From CAVZGO01 sp963774935 (GTDB lineage: Bacteria > Chloroflexota > Anaerolineae > Anaerolineales > UBA4823), in assembly GCA_963774935.1 (NCBI GenBank), contig CAVZGO010000003.1, positions 1 to 64,000 on the forward strand: DNA of 64,000 nucleotides, read 5' to 3'. Below are positions 8,759-17,807 of the stretch, piece after piece. The position numbers and the translations under genes are program-made. The notes beneath the pieces are model-generated. The model did no database searches and was not told the origin of the DNA. It saw nothing but the letters and a program-made list of their open reading frames with translations. Position 1 is the first letter of the stretch. Every line of letters begins with the position of its first letter.

Positions 8759-9406
8759 ATGGGCAAGATTAGCCTGGTGGTTGTTGATGATCATGCTTTA
8801 TTCAGGGCTGGATTGATCAGCCTGTTGAATGATTTGCCTGAATTCCAGGTCATTGGTGATGCCGCTGATGGATTGGCAGCCATCGAAGTGGTGCATCGTG
8901 TCCATCCTGATATTGTTCTGCTGGATGTCAACATGGCAGGGATAGGCGGCGTAGAGACCGTTAAATTACTTAAGAGAAGCGAAACCTGTAAAGTCATCAT
9001 GCTGACAATTTCCAAGAATGATGATGATTTGTTTGGCGCAATTGCGAATGGCGCCGATGGATACTTGCTTAAAAATTCTGAGCCAGAGGATTTACGAAAA
9101 GCGATCATCGCGGTCAGCCAAGGCAACTCAGTATTATCACCACAGGTAACCCGCCGGGTTTTTAAAGCAATCAGCAGTGATCCGGAGCGAATCACTGAAA
9201 GCGGTCTGAGCGGCCGGGAATTGGAAGTATTAGACCGCCTGGCTGCAGGATTCACGACTGCTCAAATAGCCGATGGGTTGTTTATCTCTGAAAACACGGT
9301 TAAAACCCATGTTCGCCACATTCTAGAAAAGCTCGAAGCGGCGAATAGGGCAGAGGCGGTTAGTAAGGCGCTCCAGCAGGGTTTAATTGGTCAAGAAAGC
9401 CCGTAA
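8759..9406 (+). CDS. NarL/FixJ-family response regulator
   Basis: 215 residues from ATG 8759; AGGAGG ends about 9 bp before it, inside the end of the kinase gene, so the upstream in-frame ATG at 8732 is rejected. Receiver domain with acidic pair DDH, phospho-acceptor D56 (LLDVNMAG) and the conserved Lys in LLKNSEP, then a LuxR-type helix-turn-helix (LSGRELEVLDRLAAG, TAQIADGLFISENTVKTHV). It is the partner of the kinase directly upstream. Target genes are not known; the co-transcribed cytochrome is the nearest candidate. Confidence 0.93.
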   Translation: MGKISLVVVDDHALFRAGLISLLNDLPEFQVIGDAADGLAAIEVVHRVHPDIVLLDVNMAGIGGVETVKLLKRSETCKVIMLTISKNDDDLFGAIANGADGYLLKNSEPEDLRKAIIAVSQGNSVLSPQVTRRVFKAISSDPERITESGLSGRELEVLDRLAAGFTTAQIADGLFISENTVKTHVRHILEKLEAANRAEAVSKALQQGLIGQESP

Positions 9407-9421
9407 TTGAGTATTAACTCT

Positions 9422-11770
9422 CTACTTTGCCGGTCTGAGCACCGGTATCGGGCGTTCCCTGGGATCCAGAATAGCTGGTAAATTTAGCGGCTCGACAGAC
9501 ATTCCTGAGCCGACCTGTCCATAGGGAATCAGGTAAAGGTAAGTCTGGCTGTTGATCCCTTGCCCATAATCTTGAAATGCGAAGATCAGATAACTGCCAT
9601 CCGGGCTGAATGAAGTGTCGCGATAACAGCACTTTCCGTCGACCGGATTGACATCAGGATATGCTTTATAGAGCTCGCTATTATAGATGTACATATCACC
9701 GAAGCCGTCATTGCGCACAAAACTGTTCAGGGCATAAATATTTATTCCATCGTATCCGAAGTTCTGAATGACTGGATTTTCGTCATATCCTTCCATATCG
9801 AACCTGGGGTGCGGAAAATTGTCGTAGATATGAGGGTTCGGGACACAATAGGTGAGATCGATGACCTGGATCGCATCTCCGCGAATGCCGTTCCCCAAGT
9901 TTGCAATCATAAGGATTGCCAGTGTCTTCCCGTCTCTCGACCAGCGCGCATCTCGTACTAGATTTCGAGTGTATGGCGCCCAATCAGCACAGGCAGCCAT
10001 GTTTTTAAGCTGGTTGCGGCTTGTAATCTGGCTGAGATGTTCGAGATTGTAGGCAACAATATACATCTGATTGTCTATCGATATGATCACCTGTTGACCA
10101 TCTGGAGAGATTTGGAAAGCACTCACAGTATCTGCAGAATTAAAACAGACAACCTGCCGGATTACATTCGTCTCGATATTTACTTCATTGATGCATTTTC
10201 CAGAAATGTAATGGACCGATTGCCCGTCGGGCGACCACTGCAGATTGGATTTCGCGGATTGGTCGCTGGTGAGCTGGGATAAGCCAGTGCCATCCAGGTT
10301 GGCGATGAATATTTCTTTTCCATTGATATACGCAAGTTTATCTGCGCCACCAATCACCGGTCCGGCAAGCGCCTGGGTCGGGCTCGGTTCGGGTGTAGGC
10401 AGGATTGCTTGCGTAGGAGTCGCGGGAGGCGGTTCCGTTGGTGAAATGATGATCTCAATTGTTGCTGAAGGTTGAATGGCAGCAGCAAGAATTGCCGTAG
10501 GTGTAATTTCACTAATCGCCAAAGTAGCCTGGGTGTTGGATGCAGGGGTTAACTGTTCCTCAACAGGCGCGGCTAATGATTCTGCTGCCGTTGGTAAGGA
10601 GGTGGGTTGGATGGCGGTGCTCTCTAACGCATCAGATTGGACAGCTTCCTCTTCCTTCTCCACGGGGGTTAACATTGCCAGAGGCCCAAACCCTTTGTAA
10701 CCGAGATATCCGATCCCCGCTGCTGCTAATAACAGCACCAGCACGAGGACAATCAACCAGGAAGGTATGCCTCGACTGGTTTTCACTGCTGGCTGTGGCA
10801 AGGTCATTCCACCCGGAGGTGGGCTCGTGGGGCTACCAGCATATATCCCCTGTGGAATTGGGGTGGCGGGATTGCTTACTGCGACTGTTGCGGCGACTAC
10901 CGGACTACCGGGTGGGTTTACTGCCATCGCGATTGCGGGTGTAGCAGCGGGTTCGTTGAAGGCTGCCATTTGCAAGGCAGCGGCTAACTCTCCGCTGGTG
11001 GAATATCTATCCGAAGGGTTTTTTGCCATTGCCTTGGTGATAATGAAATTGCATGAAGGGGGCAAGTCTGCGCGTGCATCCAGAATTCGCGGCGCCGGTT
11101 GCAAAATATGCATCATCATCATCTGGGCAGGTGTATCTGATTGGAAAGGCATCTGCCCGGTGAGCATTTCGTAAACCATCGTACCAAGTGAATACAGATC
11201 GCTTCTGCCATCAATCTTCTTATCCCCTTGAATCTGTTCGGGACTCATATAAGCAGGTGTACCTATTGCCATTCCACTGGTGAGGGTGGTTAATCCTTCT
11301 GCAGCCAGATGTGCGATGCCGAAATCTGATAAGAAAGCATTCCCGTACTGATCATATAAGATGTTGCCAGGTTTCAGATCGCGGTGGATTATTCCATGGG
11401 CATGTGCAGCGTCGAGCGCTGGCGCCAGACGTGTGATGAGACGAGAAACCTCATCGAGGGATAGCGGTCCTCGTTCAATGCGATCAGCCAGGGTGCCGCC
11501 CGCCATGTAGCGCATGACAATATATGGCTGGTCATTCACCTCGCCGAAATCATAAACCGGGACAATCGCCGGGTGTTCGAGCATGGCGATGGTTTTTGCT
11601 TCCCTTTCAAAACGCGTGCGGAATTGGGGCTCGTGTAAGAATACCTCCGGCAGCACCTTGATCGCAACCTCGCGATCAAAATTTGGATCTCGGGCAAGAT
11701 AAACGGTTGCCATCCCACCGCGTCCGAGCTCCGATTGTACGATGTAGCGTCCTATCTGTTTTGGTATCAT
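9422..11770 (-). CDS. PknB-type Ser/Thr protein kinase with extracellular beta-propeller tail
   Basis: About 782 residues. The start is taken at ATG 11770 (MIPKQIGRY), preceded by AAGGGG and lying 10 bp after upp; the longer frame would overlap upp. The kinase domain (about 1-270) is complete: glycine loop GRGGMATVY, catalytic HRDLKPGNIL, DFG, and APE-like SPEQ. A Pro/Ala-rich linker leads to one membrane helix near 360, then a Thr/Pro-rich extracellular stretch and PD40/TolB-like repeats (LQWSPDGQSVHYIS, RWSRDGKTLAIL, SFSPDGSYLIF). The outer domain presumably senses a ligand; substrate unknown. It converges on the response regulator, 15 bp away. Confidence 0.9.
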   Translation of the reverse strand: MIPKQIGRYIVQSELGRGGMATVYLARDPNFDREVAIKVLPEVFLHEPQFRTRFEREAKTIAMLEHPAIVPVYDFGEVNDQPYIVMRYMAGGTLADRIERGPLSLDEVSRLITRLAPALDAAHAHGIIHRDLKPGNILYDQYGNAFLSDFGIAHLAAEGLTTLTSGMAIGTPAYMSPEQIQGDKKIDGRSDLYSLGTMVYEMLTGQMPFQSDTPAQMMMMHILQPAPRILDARADLPPSCNFIITKAMAKNPSDRYSTSGELAAALQMAAFNEPAATPAIAMAVNPPGSPVVAATVAVSNPATPIPQGIYAGSPTSPPPGGMTLPQPAVKTSRGIPSWLIVLVLVLLLAAAGIGYLGYKGFGPLAMLTPVEKEEEAVQSDALESTAIQPTSLPTAAESLAAPVEEQLTPASNTQATLAISEITPTAILAAAIQPSATIEIIISPTEPPPATPTQAILPTPEPSPTQALAGPVIGGADKLAYINGKEIFIANLDGTGLSQLTSDQSAKSNLQWSPDGQSVHYISGKCINEVNIETNVIRQVVCFNSADTVSAFQISPDGQQVIISIDNQMYIVAYNLEHLSQITSRNQLKNMAACADWAPYTRNLVRDARWSRDGKTLAILMIANLGNGIRGDAIQVIDLTYCVPNPHIYDNFPHPRFDMEGYDENPVIQNFGYDGINIYALNSFVRNDGFGDMYIYNSELYKAYPDVNPVDGKCCYRDTSFSPDGSYLIFAFQDYGQGINSQTYLYLIPYGQVGSGMSVEPLNLPAILDPRERPIPVLRPAK

Positions 11771-11780
11771 CCAATTCCCC

Positions 11781-12407
11781 TTATCCGGTTCCAAATTGTC
11801 GATCGCCAGCGTCACCCAGTCCGGGCAAAATATATCCATGCTCGTTTAATCGCTCGTCGACTGCGGCGAGATAGATTGGTACTTCGGGATGGTGGGTTTG
11901 CAGGTTCTGAATACCTTCTGGAGCACCGATCAGGCCGACAAATTTAATCCTGGTCACCCCCCAGCGTTTTAGGATATCTATTGTAGCTACTGCTGAGCCG
12001 CCTGTCGCTAACATCGGGTCCAGGACCAGGCATACCGAAACACGCGGCTCGATGGGCAATTTATTGTAATATTCAACCGGTTTGAGCGTTGCATGGTCTC
12101 GATAAATGCCGATGTGCCACACTTCTGCTGTCGGCATTAGCTCCCAAACACCCTCCACCATGCCTAAACCCGCTCGTAATATTGGGACGAGTCCAATCTT
12201 CTCCCTGAGCTGTTTACCTTGGGTGGACATCATTGGGGTCTGAATAGAAACCGGTTCGGTTTGAAGATCAGATGTGGCTTCATAGGTGATTAACGCAGCA
12301 ATTTCTCTGACCAGCTCGCGAAATTTTTTAGGATCGGTGGTCACGCTGCGTAATCGGCTGAGTTTATGGGCTACCAACGGATGGGGTGAAGGAAAGAGAT
12401 TAGACAT
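11781..12407 (-). CDS. upp: Uracil phosphoribosyltransferase
   Basis: Makes UMP from uracil and PRPP (pyrimidine salvage). 208 residues, normal length. Landmarks: LVPILRAGLGMVEG, the PRPP-binding loop LVLDPMLATGGSAV, VGLIGAPEGI, and the C-terminal GYILPGLGDAGDRQFGT motif that binds uracil. A strong AAGGAG lies 8 bp upstream. It fits with pdp at 14.8 kb, which releases uracil and thymine from nucleosides. It is divergent from ruvB across a 95-bp spacer. Confidence 0.97.
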   Translation of the reverse strand: MSNLFPSPHPLVAHKLSRLRSVTTDPKKFRELVREIAALITYEATSDLQTEPVSIQTPMMSTQGKQLREKIGLVPILRAGLGMVEGVWELMPTAEVWHIGIYRDHATLKPVEYYNKLPIEPRVSVCLVLDPMLATGGSAVATIDILKRWGVTRIKFVGLIGAPEGIQNLQTHHPEVPIYLAAVDERLNEHGYILPGLGDAGDRQFGTG

Positions 12408-12486
12408 GGCTACTCCTTGATGGTAAATAAATTATACTCTTAAGCCTCAATCGCGCCTGTTAGCGCGGAGTAAAAAATGACCGCTA

Positions 12487-12502
12487 TGTTATAATTTTTC
12501 TT
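12487..12502 (+). promoter_or_regulatory. Extended -10 promoter abutting ruvB; probable leaderless start
   Basis: TGTTATAAT (an extended -10, TGn-TATAAT) ends only 7 bp before the ruvB ATG at 12503. Transcription would begin on or within 1-2 bases of the start codon, and no Shine-Dalgarno sequence is present. No convincing -35 is seen, as is usual with extended -10 promoters. Confidence 0.55.
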
Positions 12503-13528
12503 ATGCAAGAACCTAACGATAGAATTATGAATCCATTACCCCAGGCTGAGGACCGCTTGGATACTACGATCCGGCCAAAAAATATGTCTGACCTGATCGG
12601 TCAAGATCGTGTTAAGGAGAATTTGCAAATATTGATCTCCGCTGCCCGGTCGCGCGGCGAGCCATTAGACCATGTCATGTTTTATGGTCCACCCGGCCTG
12701 GGTAAAACCACCCTCGCACACATTCTGGCAAATGAGATGGGGGTCAATATCAAGATAACTGCTGGACCCGCCATCGAGCGACCGGGTGATCTGGCGGCAA
12801 TCTTAACCAATTTGCGCGCCGGAGACATTCTTTTTATTGACGAGGTGCATCGTTTAGGCAGGGCGATTGAAGAAGTGCTCTATCCTGCAATGGAAGATTT
12901 CGCACTGGATATCATCATTGGCAAGGGTCCTTCAGCGAGGTCGATCCGGCTCAAACTCCCAAGATTCACTGTAATCGGAGCAACGACGCGCCTGGCGCTG
13001 GTGACCGCGCCGCTGCGCGCACGGTTTGGAGCTGTCTACCGGCTGAACTTCTATGAGCTCCCGGCAATGCGCCAGATCGTCGAGCGCGCCAGCAAGGTCA
13101 TGGGTGTCAAGACCGATGCCGAGGGCCTCGACGAGATCGCCCGGCGCGGTCGCGGCACGCCGCGTGTGGCGTTGCGCCTGCTGCGCCGCGTGCGCGATTA
13201 CGCCGAAGTGCGCGCCGATGGCACCATCACGCGCTCAGTATCGCAGGAAGCGCTGGATCTGCTTGACGTGGATCCGCTGGGGCTGGATGACCTGGACCGG
13301 CGTGTCTTGAAAACCATTATCGAAAAATACAGCGGTGGACCGGTCGGATTAAATACCATTTCCGCCTCCTTGAGCGAAGAACCAGAGACAATCATGGATG
13401 TGGTAGAACCTTACTTGCTGCAGTTAGGCTTCTTAGAGCGAACGCCTCAGGGGCGCGTGGCAACCCGCTCTGCATACGACCACTTGAGGCTGATATATAA
13501 CAAAGAGAATCAGGCAAAGCTATTTTAA
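12503..13528 (+). CDS. ruvB: Holliday junction branch migration ATPase RuvB
   Basis: Hexameric AAA+ motor that drives RuvA-bound Holliday junctions during recombination. 341 residues. Walker A GPPGLGKTT, Walker B ILFIDEVHRL, sensor I GATTR, arginine-finger region APLRARFG, and the C-terminal winged helix (EPYLLQLGFLERTPQGR) are all present. The interior from about 13000 to 13300 is far richer in GC than either end (one 60-base line, 13141-13200, is 47/60 G+C). The DUF2905 gene begins 1 bp after the stop. Confidence 0.97.
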   Translation: MQEPNDRIMNPLPQAEDRLDTTIRPKNMSDLIGQDRVKENLQILISAARSRGEPLDHVMFYGPPGLGKTTLAHILANEMGVNIKITAGPAIERPGDLAAILTNLRAGDILFIDEVHRLGRAIEEVLYPAMEDFALDIIIGKGPSARSIRLKLPRFTVIGATTRLALVTAPLRARFGAVYRLNFYELPAMRQIVERASKVMGVKTDAEGLDEIARRGRGTPRVALRLLRRVRDYAEVRADGTITRSVSQEALDLLDVDPLGLDDLDRRVLKTIIEKYSGGPVGLNTISASLSEEPETIMDVVEPYLLQLGFLERTPQGRVATRSAYDHLRLIYNKENQAKLF

Positions 13529-13529
13529 A

Positions 13530-13757
13530 ATGGAATCCACCGGAAAGATGATTATGCTTGCTGGAGGCGCCCTCCTGATTGTTGGCGCCTTTATTTATTA
13601 CCTGGGACGTTCTGGCATGCGATTTGGTAATCTTCCTGGCAATATTCATATTAATACAGGTGCTGGTACATGCGTGATAGCTCTGGGTGCATCATTGGTG
13701 CTCTCGATTTTACTCACGGTTATCTTGAACCTGATGGTTAAATGGTTCAGACCTTAA
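13530..13757 (+). CDS. DUF2905 family small membrane protein
   Basis: 75 residues with two hydrophobic helices separated by the conserved loop GRSGMRFGNLPGNIHI, the signature of DUF2905. Function unknown. The family is commonly found beside ruvB or queA, as here, which suggests shared transcription rather than a shared pathway. Starts 1 bp after the ruvB stop. Confidence 0.9.
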   Translation: MESTGKMIMLAGGALLIVGAFIYYLGRSGMRFGNLPGNIHINTGAGTCVIALGASLVLSILLTVILNLMVKWFRP

Positions 13758-13772
13758 TCATTCGTTGATAGT

Positions 13773-14795
13773 ATGAAAACCAGCGACTTCGACTACCACC
13801 TGCCGCTCGAGTGCATCGCTCAAACACCGCTAGAACTGCGTGATAAGTCGCGCCTGCTGGTGCTGAATCGATCGACCGGTGCGTTGATACACACTTATTT
13901 TCACAAAATTGGTGATTACCTGCAGCCTGGGGATGTATTAGTGTTAAATGAAACCCGGGTGATCCCAGCCCGGATATATGCAAATAAACTTCCAGGTGGT
14001 GGTCGTGTAGAGCTCTTGCTGTTACGATCTCACGATGAAAAAACCTGGGAGGTGATGGTAGGTGGTCAAGGAATGGCGGTCGGGCGCAGGCTGCAAGTGG
14101 AAGGCGGTCCAAAGGCAGAGATCGTCAAGGTAATGGATGGCGCTCAACGGTTGGTCGCTTTCGATGCACCGGTGGGCAACTTCATCGAGCAAGCAGGGCA
14201 CACCCCGCTGCCGCCCTACATTCATACCCCGCTGGAGAATGGTCAGCGCTACCAGACCATCTATGCGCGTGTGGACGGCTCGGCGGCGGCGCCGACTGCT
14301 GGGCTGCATTTCACCCAGCCGTTGCTCACACAGCTAGAAGAGCAGGGCATCCGAATCGCCCGGGTGCTCCTGCACGTAGGGCTGGACACTTTCGCTCCGG
14401 TGAAAGAAGTCGATCCGGCAGAGCATCTCATCCACAGCGAGTGGTGCCAGGTGTCCTCTGAAACGGCTGCGGCCATCCGGCAAGCCAGAATACATGGCAG
14501 GCGCATCATCGCCGTAGGAACCACCAGCGTGCGCACGCTGGAGAGCGCTGCTCGTAATACACTCCCTGGAGGGGAAATCCAGGAATATGAAGGTGATACC
14601 CGGCTTTTTATCCTCCCAGGATACAATTTTCAAATCGTGGATGGGTTGATCACTAACTTTCATCTACCACGATCAACTTTGCTCATGCTTGTTAGCGCCT
14701 TTGCGGGACGAGAAAAAATATTGGATGCATACCAGCAAGCCATTCGGTATGGATATCGATTTTATTCATTTGGCGATGCAATGTTCATTATTTAG
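13773..14795 (+). CDS. queA: S-adenosylmethionine:tRNA ribosyltransferase-isomerase QueA
   Basis: Transfers and isomerises the ribosyl part of SAM onto 7-aminomethyl-7-deazaguanine in tRNA, making epoxyqueuosine. 340 residues, normal length. Landmarks: FDYHLPLECIAQTPLELRD, VLVLNETRVIPAR, the C-terminal DGLITNFHLPRSTLLMLVSAFAG and YRFYSFGDAMFI. It lies 15 bp after DUF2905 in a ruvB-DUF2905-queA-pdp run. GC content rises abruptly from about 14170 to 14540 within the gene. Confidence 0.97.
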   Translation: MKTSDFDYHLPLECIAQTPLELRDKSRLLVLNRSTGALIHTYFHKIGDYLQPGDVLVLNETRVIPARIYANKLPGGGRVELLLLRSHDEKTWEVMVGGQGMAVGRRLQVEGGPKAEIVKVMDGAQRLVAFDAPVGNFIEQAGHTPLPPYIHTPLENGQRYQTIYARVDGSAAAPTAGLHFTQPLLTQLEEQGIRIARVLLHVGLDTFAPVKEVDPAEHLIHSEWCQVSSETAAAIRQARIHGRRIIAVGTTSVRTLESAARNTLPGGEIQEYEGDTRLFILPGYNFQIVDGLITNFHLPRSTLLMLVSAFAGREKILDAYQQAIRYGYRFYSFGDAMFII

Positions 14796-14807
14796 TTAGG
14801 AGGAAAA

Positions 14808-16112
14808 ATGCGTGCAGTTGACGTCATTGAAAAAAAGCGAGATCGCGGTGAGCTGAGCTCCGAAGAAATCAATTTCTTTATCCAGGGCTATGCTTCTGGC
14901 GAGATACCCGATTACCAGGCGGCTGCCTGGGCGATGGCAGTACTGTTGAATGGAATGACGCCGCGGGAGACAACCGACCTGACCTTAGCGATGGCTCAGT
15001 CGGGAAAGGTGCTGGATTTGTCTGGTATCGCACCTGTAGTGGTTGATAAACACTCAACTGGCGGGGTGGGTGATAAAACAACCTTAGTAACTGAGCCTTT
15101 AGTCGCTGCATGTGGCTTGCCCGTCGGGAAAATGTCGGGGCGCGGCCTGGGATTCTCCGGTGGCACAATTGACAAGCTGGAATCCATCCCTGGATACCGT
15201 ACGAATTTAACCACCGATGAATTCATTCACCAATTAAAGGAAATCGGTCTGGTGCTGACAGGTCAGAGCGCTGACTTAGCGCCGGCTGACGGTAAGCTAT
15301 ATGCCCTGCGGGATGTTACCGGAACCGTCCAATCTATACCCCTGATCGCATCCTCTGTCATGAGCAAGAAAATAGCGGCTGGCGCGCAGGCGATCGTCCT
15401 GGACGTCAAGACCGGAGTAGGCGCTTTTATGGAGACCCTGGATGATGCGCGCAATTTATCTGCTCAGCTCGTGTCGATTGCCCGGCTGGCAGGAAGAAAA
15501 GCGGTAGCATTGTTATCCGACATGAACCAGCCTCTGGGCGAGATGGTCGGTAATGCGTTGGAATTACGTGAGGCAATTGAAACCTTGCATGGGCTTGGTC
15601 CGGATGATTTTCGAGAACATTGCTTAGTCGTCGCGGGATGGATGCTGGCATTAGGTGGAAAAGCCAGGGACGAATACGCCGGTCGGAGGATGGCAGAGCA
15701 AGCCCTTGAGAATGGATCTGCATGGGAAAAGTTTCGACAATTGGTATCAGCCCAGGGGGGTGATGTAACCTTCATCGATAACCCGGAGCTTCTGCCAAAT
15801 GCCAGCATCGTGGAGGTAATCAGGTCGCCTCAAGCCGGGTATTTGGCTTCAGTAAATGCTCGGATTGTAGGAGAGGCTTCGGTTTTGTTAGGGGCAGGGC
15901 GGCTGAAAAAAGGTGACCCGGTGGATCACGCCGTTGGGATCCGGGTTCATCATAAAGTCGGCGCGCGGGTTGAGCCTGGAGAACCGCTATTCACGGTCTA
16001 TGCAAATCAATCTGAGCGATTGGACGCTGCTTTAGCCTCACTTCCGCATGCCTGCCAGTTTTCGGACTCGCCTGTCGAGCCTTTACCGCTCTTCTACGGG
16101 GTGGTTAAGTAG
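14808..16112 (+). CDS. pdp: Pyrimidine-nucleoside phosphorylase
   Basis: Phosphorolysis of uridine, thymidine or deoxyuridine to base plus (deoxy)ribose-1-phosphate. 434 residues. Signature KHSTGGVGDKTTLV, then KMSGRGLGFSGGTIDKLESI and the C-terminal domain with HHKVGARVEPGEPLF. Lys residues in the activation loop (SSVMSKKIA) are typical of Pdp/DeoA. RBS AGGAGG lies immediately upstream. The last 30 bp overlap the end of the convergent reductase gene. It feeds uracil to upp. Confidence 0.95.
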   Translation: MRAVDVIEKKRDRGELSSEEINFFIQGYASGEIPDYQAAAWAMAVLLNGMTPRETTDLTLAMAQSGKVLDLSGIAPVVVDKHSTGGVGDKTTLVTEPLVAACGLPVGKMSGRGLGFSGGTIDKLESIPGYRTNLTTDEFIHQLKEIGLVLTGQSADLAPADGKLYALRDVTGTVQSIPLIASSVMSKKIAAGAQAIVLDVKTGVGAFMETLDDARNLSAQLVSIARLAGRKAVALLSDMNQPLGEMVGNALELREAIETLHGLGPDDFREHCLVVAGWMLALGGKARDEYAGRRMAEQALENGSAWEKFRQLVSAQGGDVTFIDNPELLPNASIVEVIRSPQAGYLASVNARIVGEASVLLGAGRLKKGDPVDHAVGIRVHHKVGARVEPGEPLFTVYANQSERLDAALASLPHACQFSDSPVEPLPLFYGVVK

Positions 16113-17126
16113 CTTATCAGGTTGCCGGCGATAGGTGTCAAGGGGTAACTGCCCGCTCGTTAAATCAAGCAGGATTCTGGTCAGTCGGCGGTTCACCGGG
16201 GTGGGGATGCCGAACTGCTCTCCGTACTTGACCACTGCGCCGTTTAAGTAAGCGACCTCACTTTTCTGCCTTCCGCTGTAAAGATCGATATGAAACGACG
16301 GCATTTTTGCCCCACGCCCGCCACCAATGGCGCGGGGCAAAAGTTTTCGGGAGAGTCCGGAAGGGGCGCGGATTCCTAGCGCGAGCAAGCGGACAGGCGT
16401 TCCCGGCAGGTCAACGATAGGAATGGATTGCGCATCCATAACTTTCAGACATTCTCGGAGCTGATTTATTTCTAATTGATAAAGCCCAGGATGTGCGAAT
16501 ATTTCAGCGGGAGACATGTCGAGGATTGCTGAAAGTGCATTACCAGGCAGGTTGGTCAATAATTTAGACCATTTCATGGATGATGAATTTGAATATAACC
16601 TGGCATTCAGTCCGGCTTCGCACATCGCTGATACGAGGGATTCGGATAATCGGTGTCCAGCGCCAATCCCGACGCCGCGCAGCCGTTCAACTGCAATGGT
16701 ATTCGGAGATGGTTTTCCTATGGAGCTCGTTACTGTTGCCGGGATCACCTGATGGTTCCCGAACGCGCTTCCCAGTAAAGGTTCGTTATCGACCCCGTTC
16801 TGAAGACAAACCAAAGCTGGCAATTGGTCGTGAAACGGAGTTAGTGTATCGATGAGAGCCTGGGTATCATAAGATTTAACAGCCACAAGAGCGGCATCAA
16901 AAGGACCAAAAGCGAAGGCTTGCTCCAGATGATCCACGAGCAGCGGATTCGCAATGCGATGTAAGCCATCGGGCAGCTGCAGCTCGAAGCCGGTGGCTTT
17001 GAGTTTTTTGGAAACCTCGGAGCGTTCTAAAAAGATCACCTGATGACCCGACAAACTCAGGCTGCCACCAATATATCCGCCGATTGCTCCAGCTCCGAAC
17101 GATAATATTCTCAGCTTATCAACCAT
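16083..17126 (-). CDS. Ketopantoate reductase PanE/ApbA-like
   Basis: 347 residues. N-terminal Rossmann motif GAGAIGGYIGGSL binds NADPH; LVCLQNGVDNE and the catalytic-type Lys in MKWSKLLTNLPGNALSA match the PanE family, which reduces 2-dehydropantoate to pantoate for coenzyme A. The family also holds paralogues with other substrates; panB/panC are not in the window. The gene is last in the fmt-phosphatase-reductase run (6 bp after the phosphatase) and converges on pdp with a 30-bp overlap of coding ends. Confidence 0.83.
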   Translation of the reverse strand: MVDKLRILSFGAGAIGGYIGGSLSLSGHQVIFLERSEVSKKLKATGFELQLPDGLHRIANPLLVDHLEQAFAFGPFDAALVAVKSYDTQALIDTLTPFHDQLPALVCLQNGVDNEPLLGSAFGNHQVIPATVTSSIGKPSPNTIAVERLRGVGIGAGHRLSESLVSAMCEAGLNARLYSNSSSMKWSKLLTNLPGNALSAILDMSPAEIFAHPGLYQLEINQLRECLKVMDAQSIPIVDLPGTPVRLLALGIRAPSGLSRKLLPRAIGGGRGAKMPSFHIDLYSGRQKSEVAYLNGAVVKYGEQFGIPTPVNRRLTRILLDLTSGQLPLDTYRRQPDKLLNHPVEER

Positions 17127-17132
17127 GCAAGA

Positions 17133-17807
17133 TCACAGATTTCCGTTTAGATGGCAATGATTGTTAAATTCGAGCAATCGCCATTGGTGGTGGCGGGGAT
17201 CGAAAGCAAAATTTGCATAGGCAGTGTTCCCAAAATTGAAACGCACTGTTCTTGGATTATTGTGCGGCGTAATCCCAAATATGACATAGAGCAGCATGTT
17301 TAAAAATGCGCCATGTGAGACAATCAGGTACCTCCCCGCTGGTCGTTGCAGAAGGGTTTGTAAGAAGAGACCGGCACGGTTGAATACTTCAACCAGGCTC
17401 TCACCATCCACACCAGGTTTGATATATGGTTGGTTAAAGTCAGGGGGATTATTTGCCATGATTTCTTTAATATCCCGCCCCTCAATTTGTCCAAAACCGC
17501 GTTCGATCAATCGGTCATCAAATATCAATGGTATTCGCAGCGCTGCCCTGATTGTTTCGGCAGTATTGCGTGTTCTGCTGAGCGGGCTTGAAATAATCAG
17601 ATCGAACCTGACATCCGATTTTAGCCAGGTACGGGCTAGTAAATTTGCCTGCTCGATCCCTTTTTCCGTCAGCGGTAGATCACGCTGTCCCTGGATAAAG
17701 CCGTTGATGTTCCCTTCCGATTCACCATGCCGAAGCAGTGTGATGTGAAATACATCCAGGTTTTCCTGCACAGGTGTGGAATCGGCTTGGGCAATCAGCT
17801 CTCCCAT
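17133..17807 (-). CDS. Histidine phosphatase family protein (phosphoglycerate mutase-like)
   Basis: 224 residues from ATG 17807. That start overlaps the fmt stop by 13 bp and is preceded by AAGGAGTCAG, so the longer upstream frame is rejected. Phospho-acceptor motif LLRHGESEGN, then SPLSRTRNTAETI, the acid residue in ERGFGQIEG, and the second His in IVSHGAFLNMLL. Most members are broad phosphatases; a cofactor-dependent mutase role is less likely because the family's mutase-specific region is absent. Substrate unknown. Confidence 0.88.
   Translation of the reverse strand: MGELIAQADSTPVQENLDVFHITLLRHGESEGNINGFIQGQRDLPLTEKGIEQANLLARTWLKSDVRFDLIISSPLSRTRNTAETIRAALRIPLIFDDRLIERGFGQIEGRDIKEIMANNPPDFNQPYIKPGVDGESLVEVFNRAGLFLQTLLQRPAGRYLIVSHGAFLNMLLYVIFGITPHNNPRTVRFNFGNTAYANFAFDPRHHQWRLLEFNNHCHLNGNL

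Noticed and set aside
10767..11174. Plus-strand frame of 135 codons within the Ser/Thr kinase gene
   Set aside because: Antisense to the Pro/Ala-rich linker and kinase domain; its composition mirrors that repeat.
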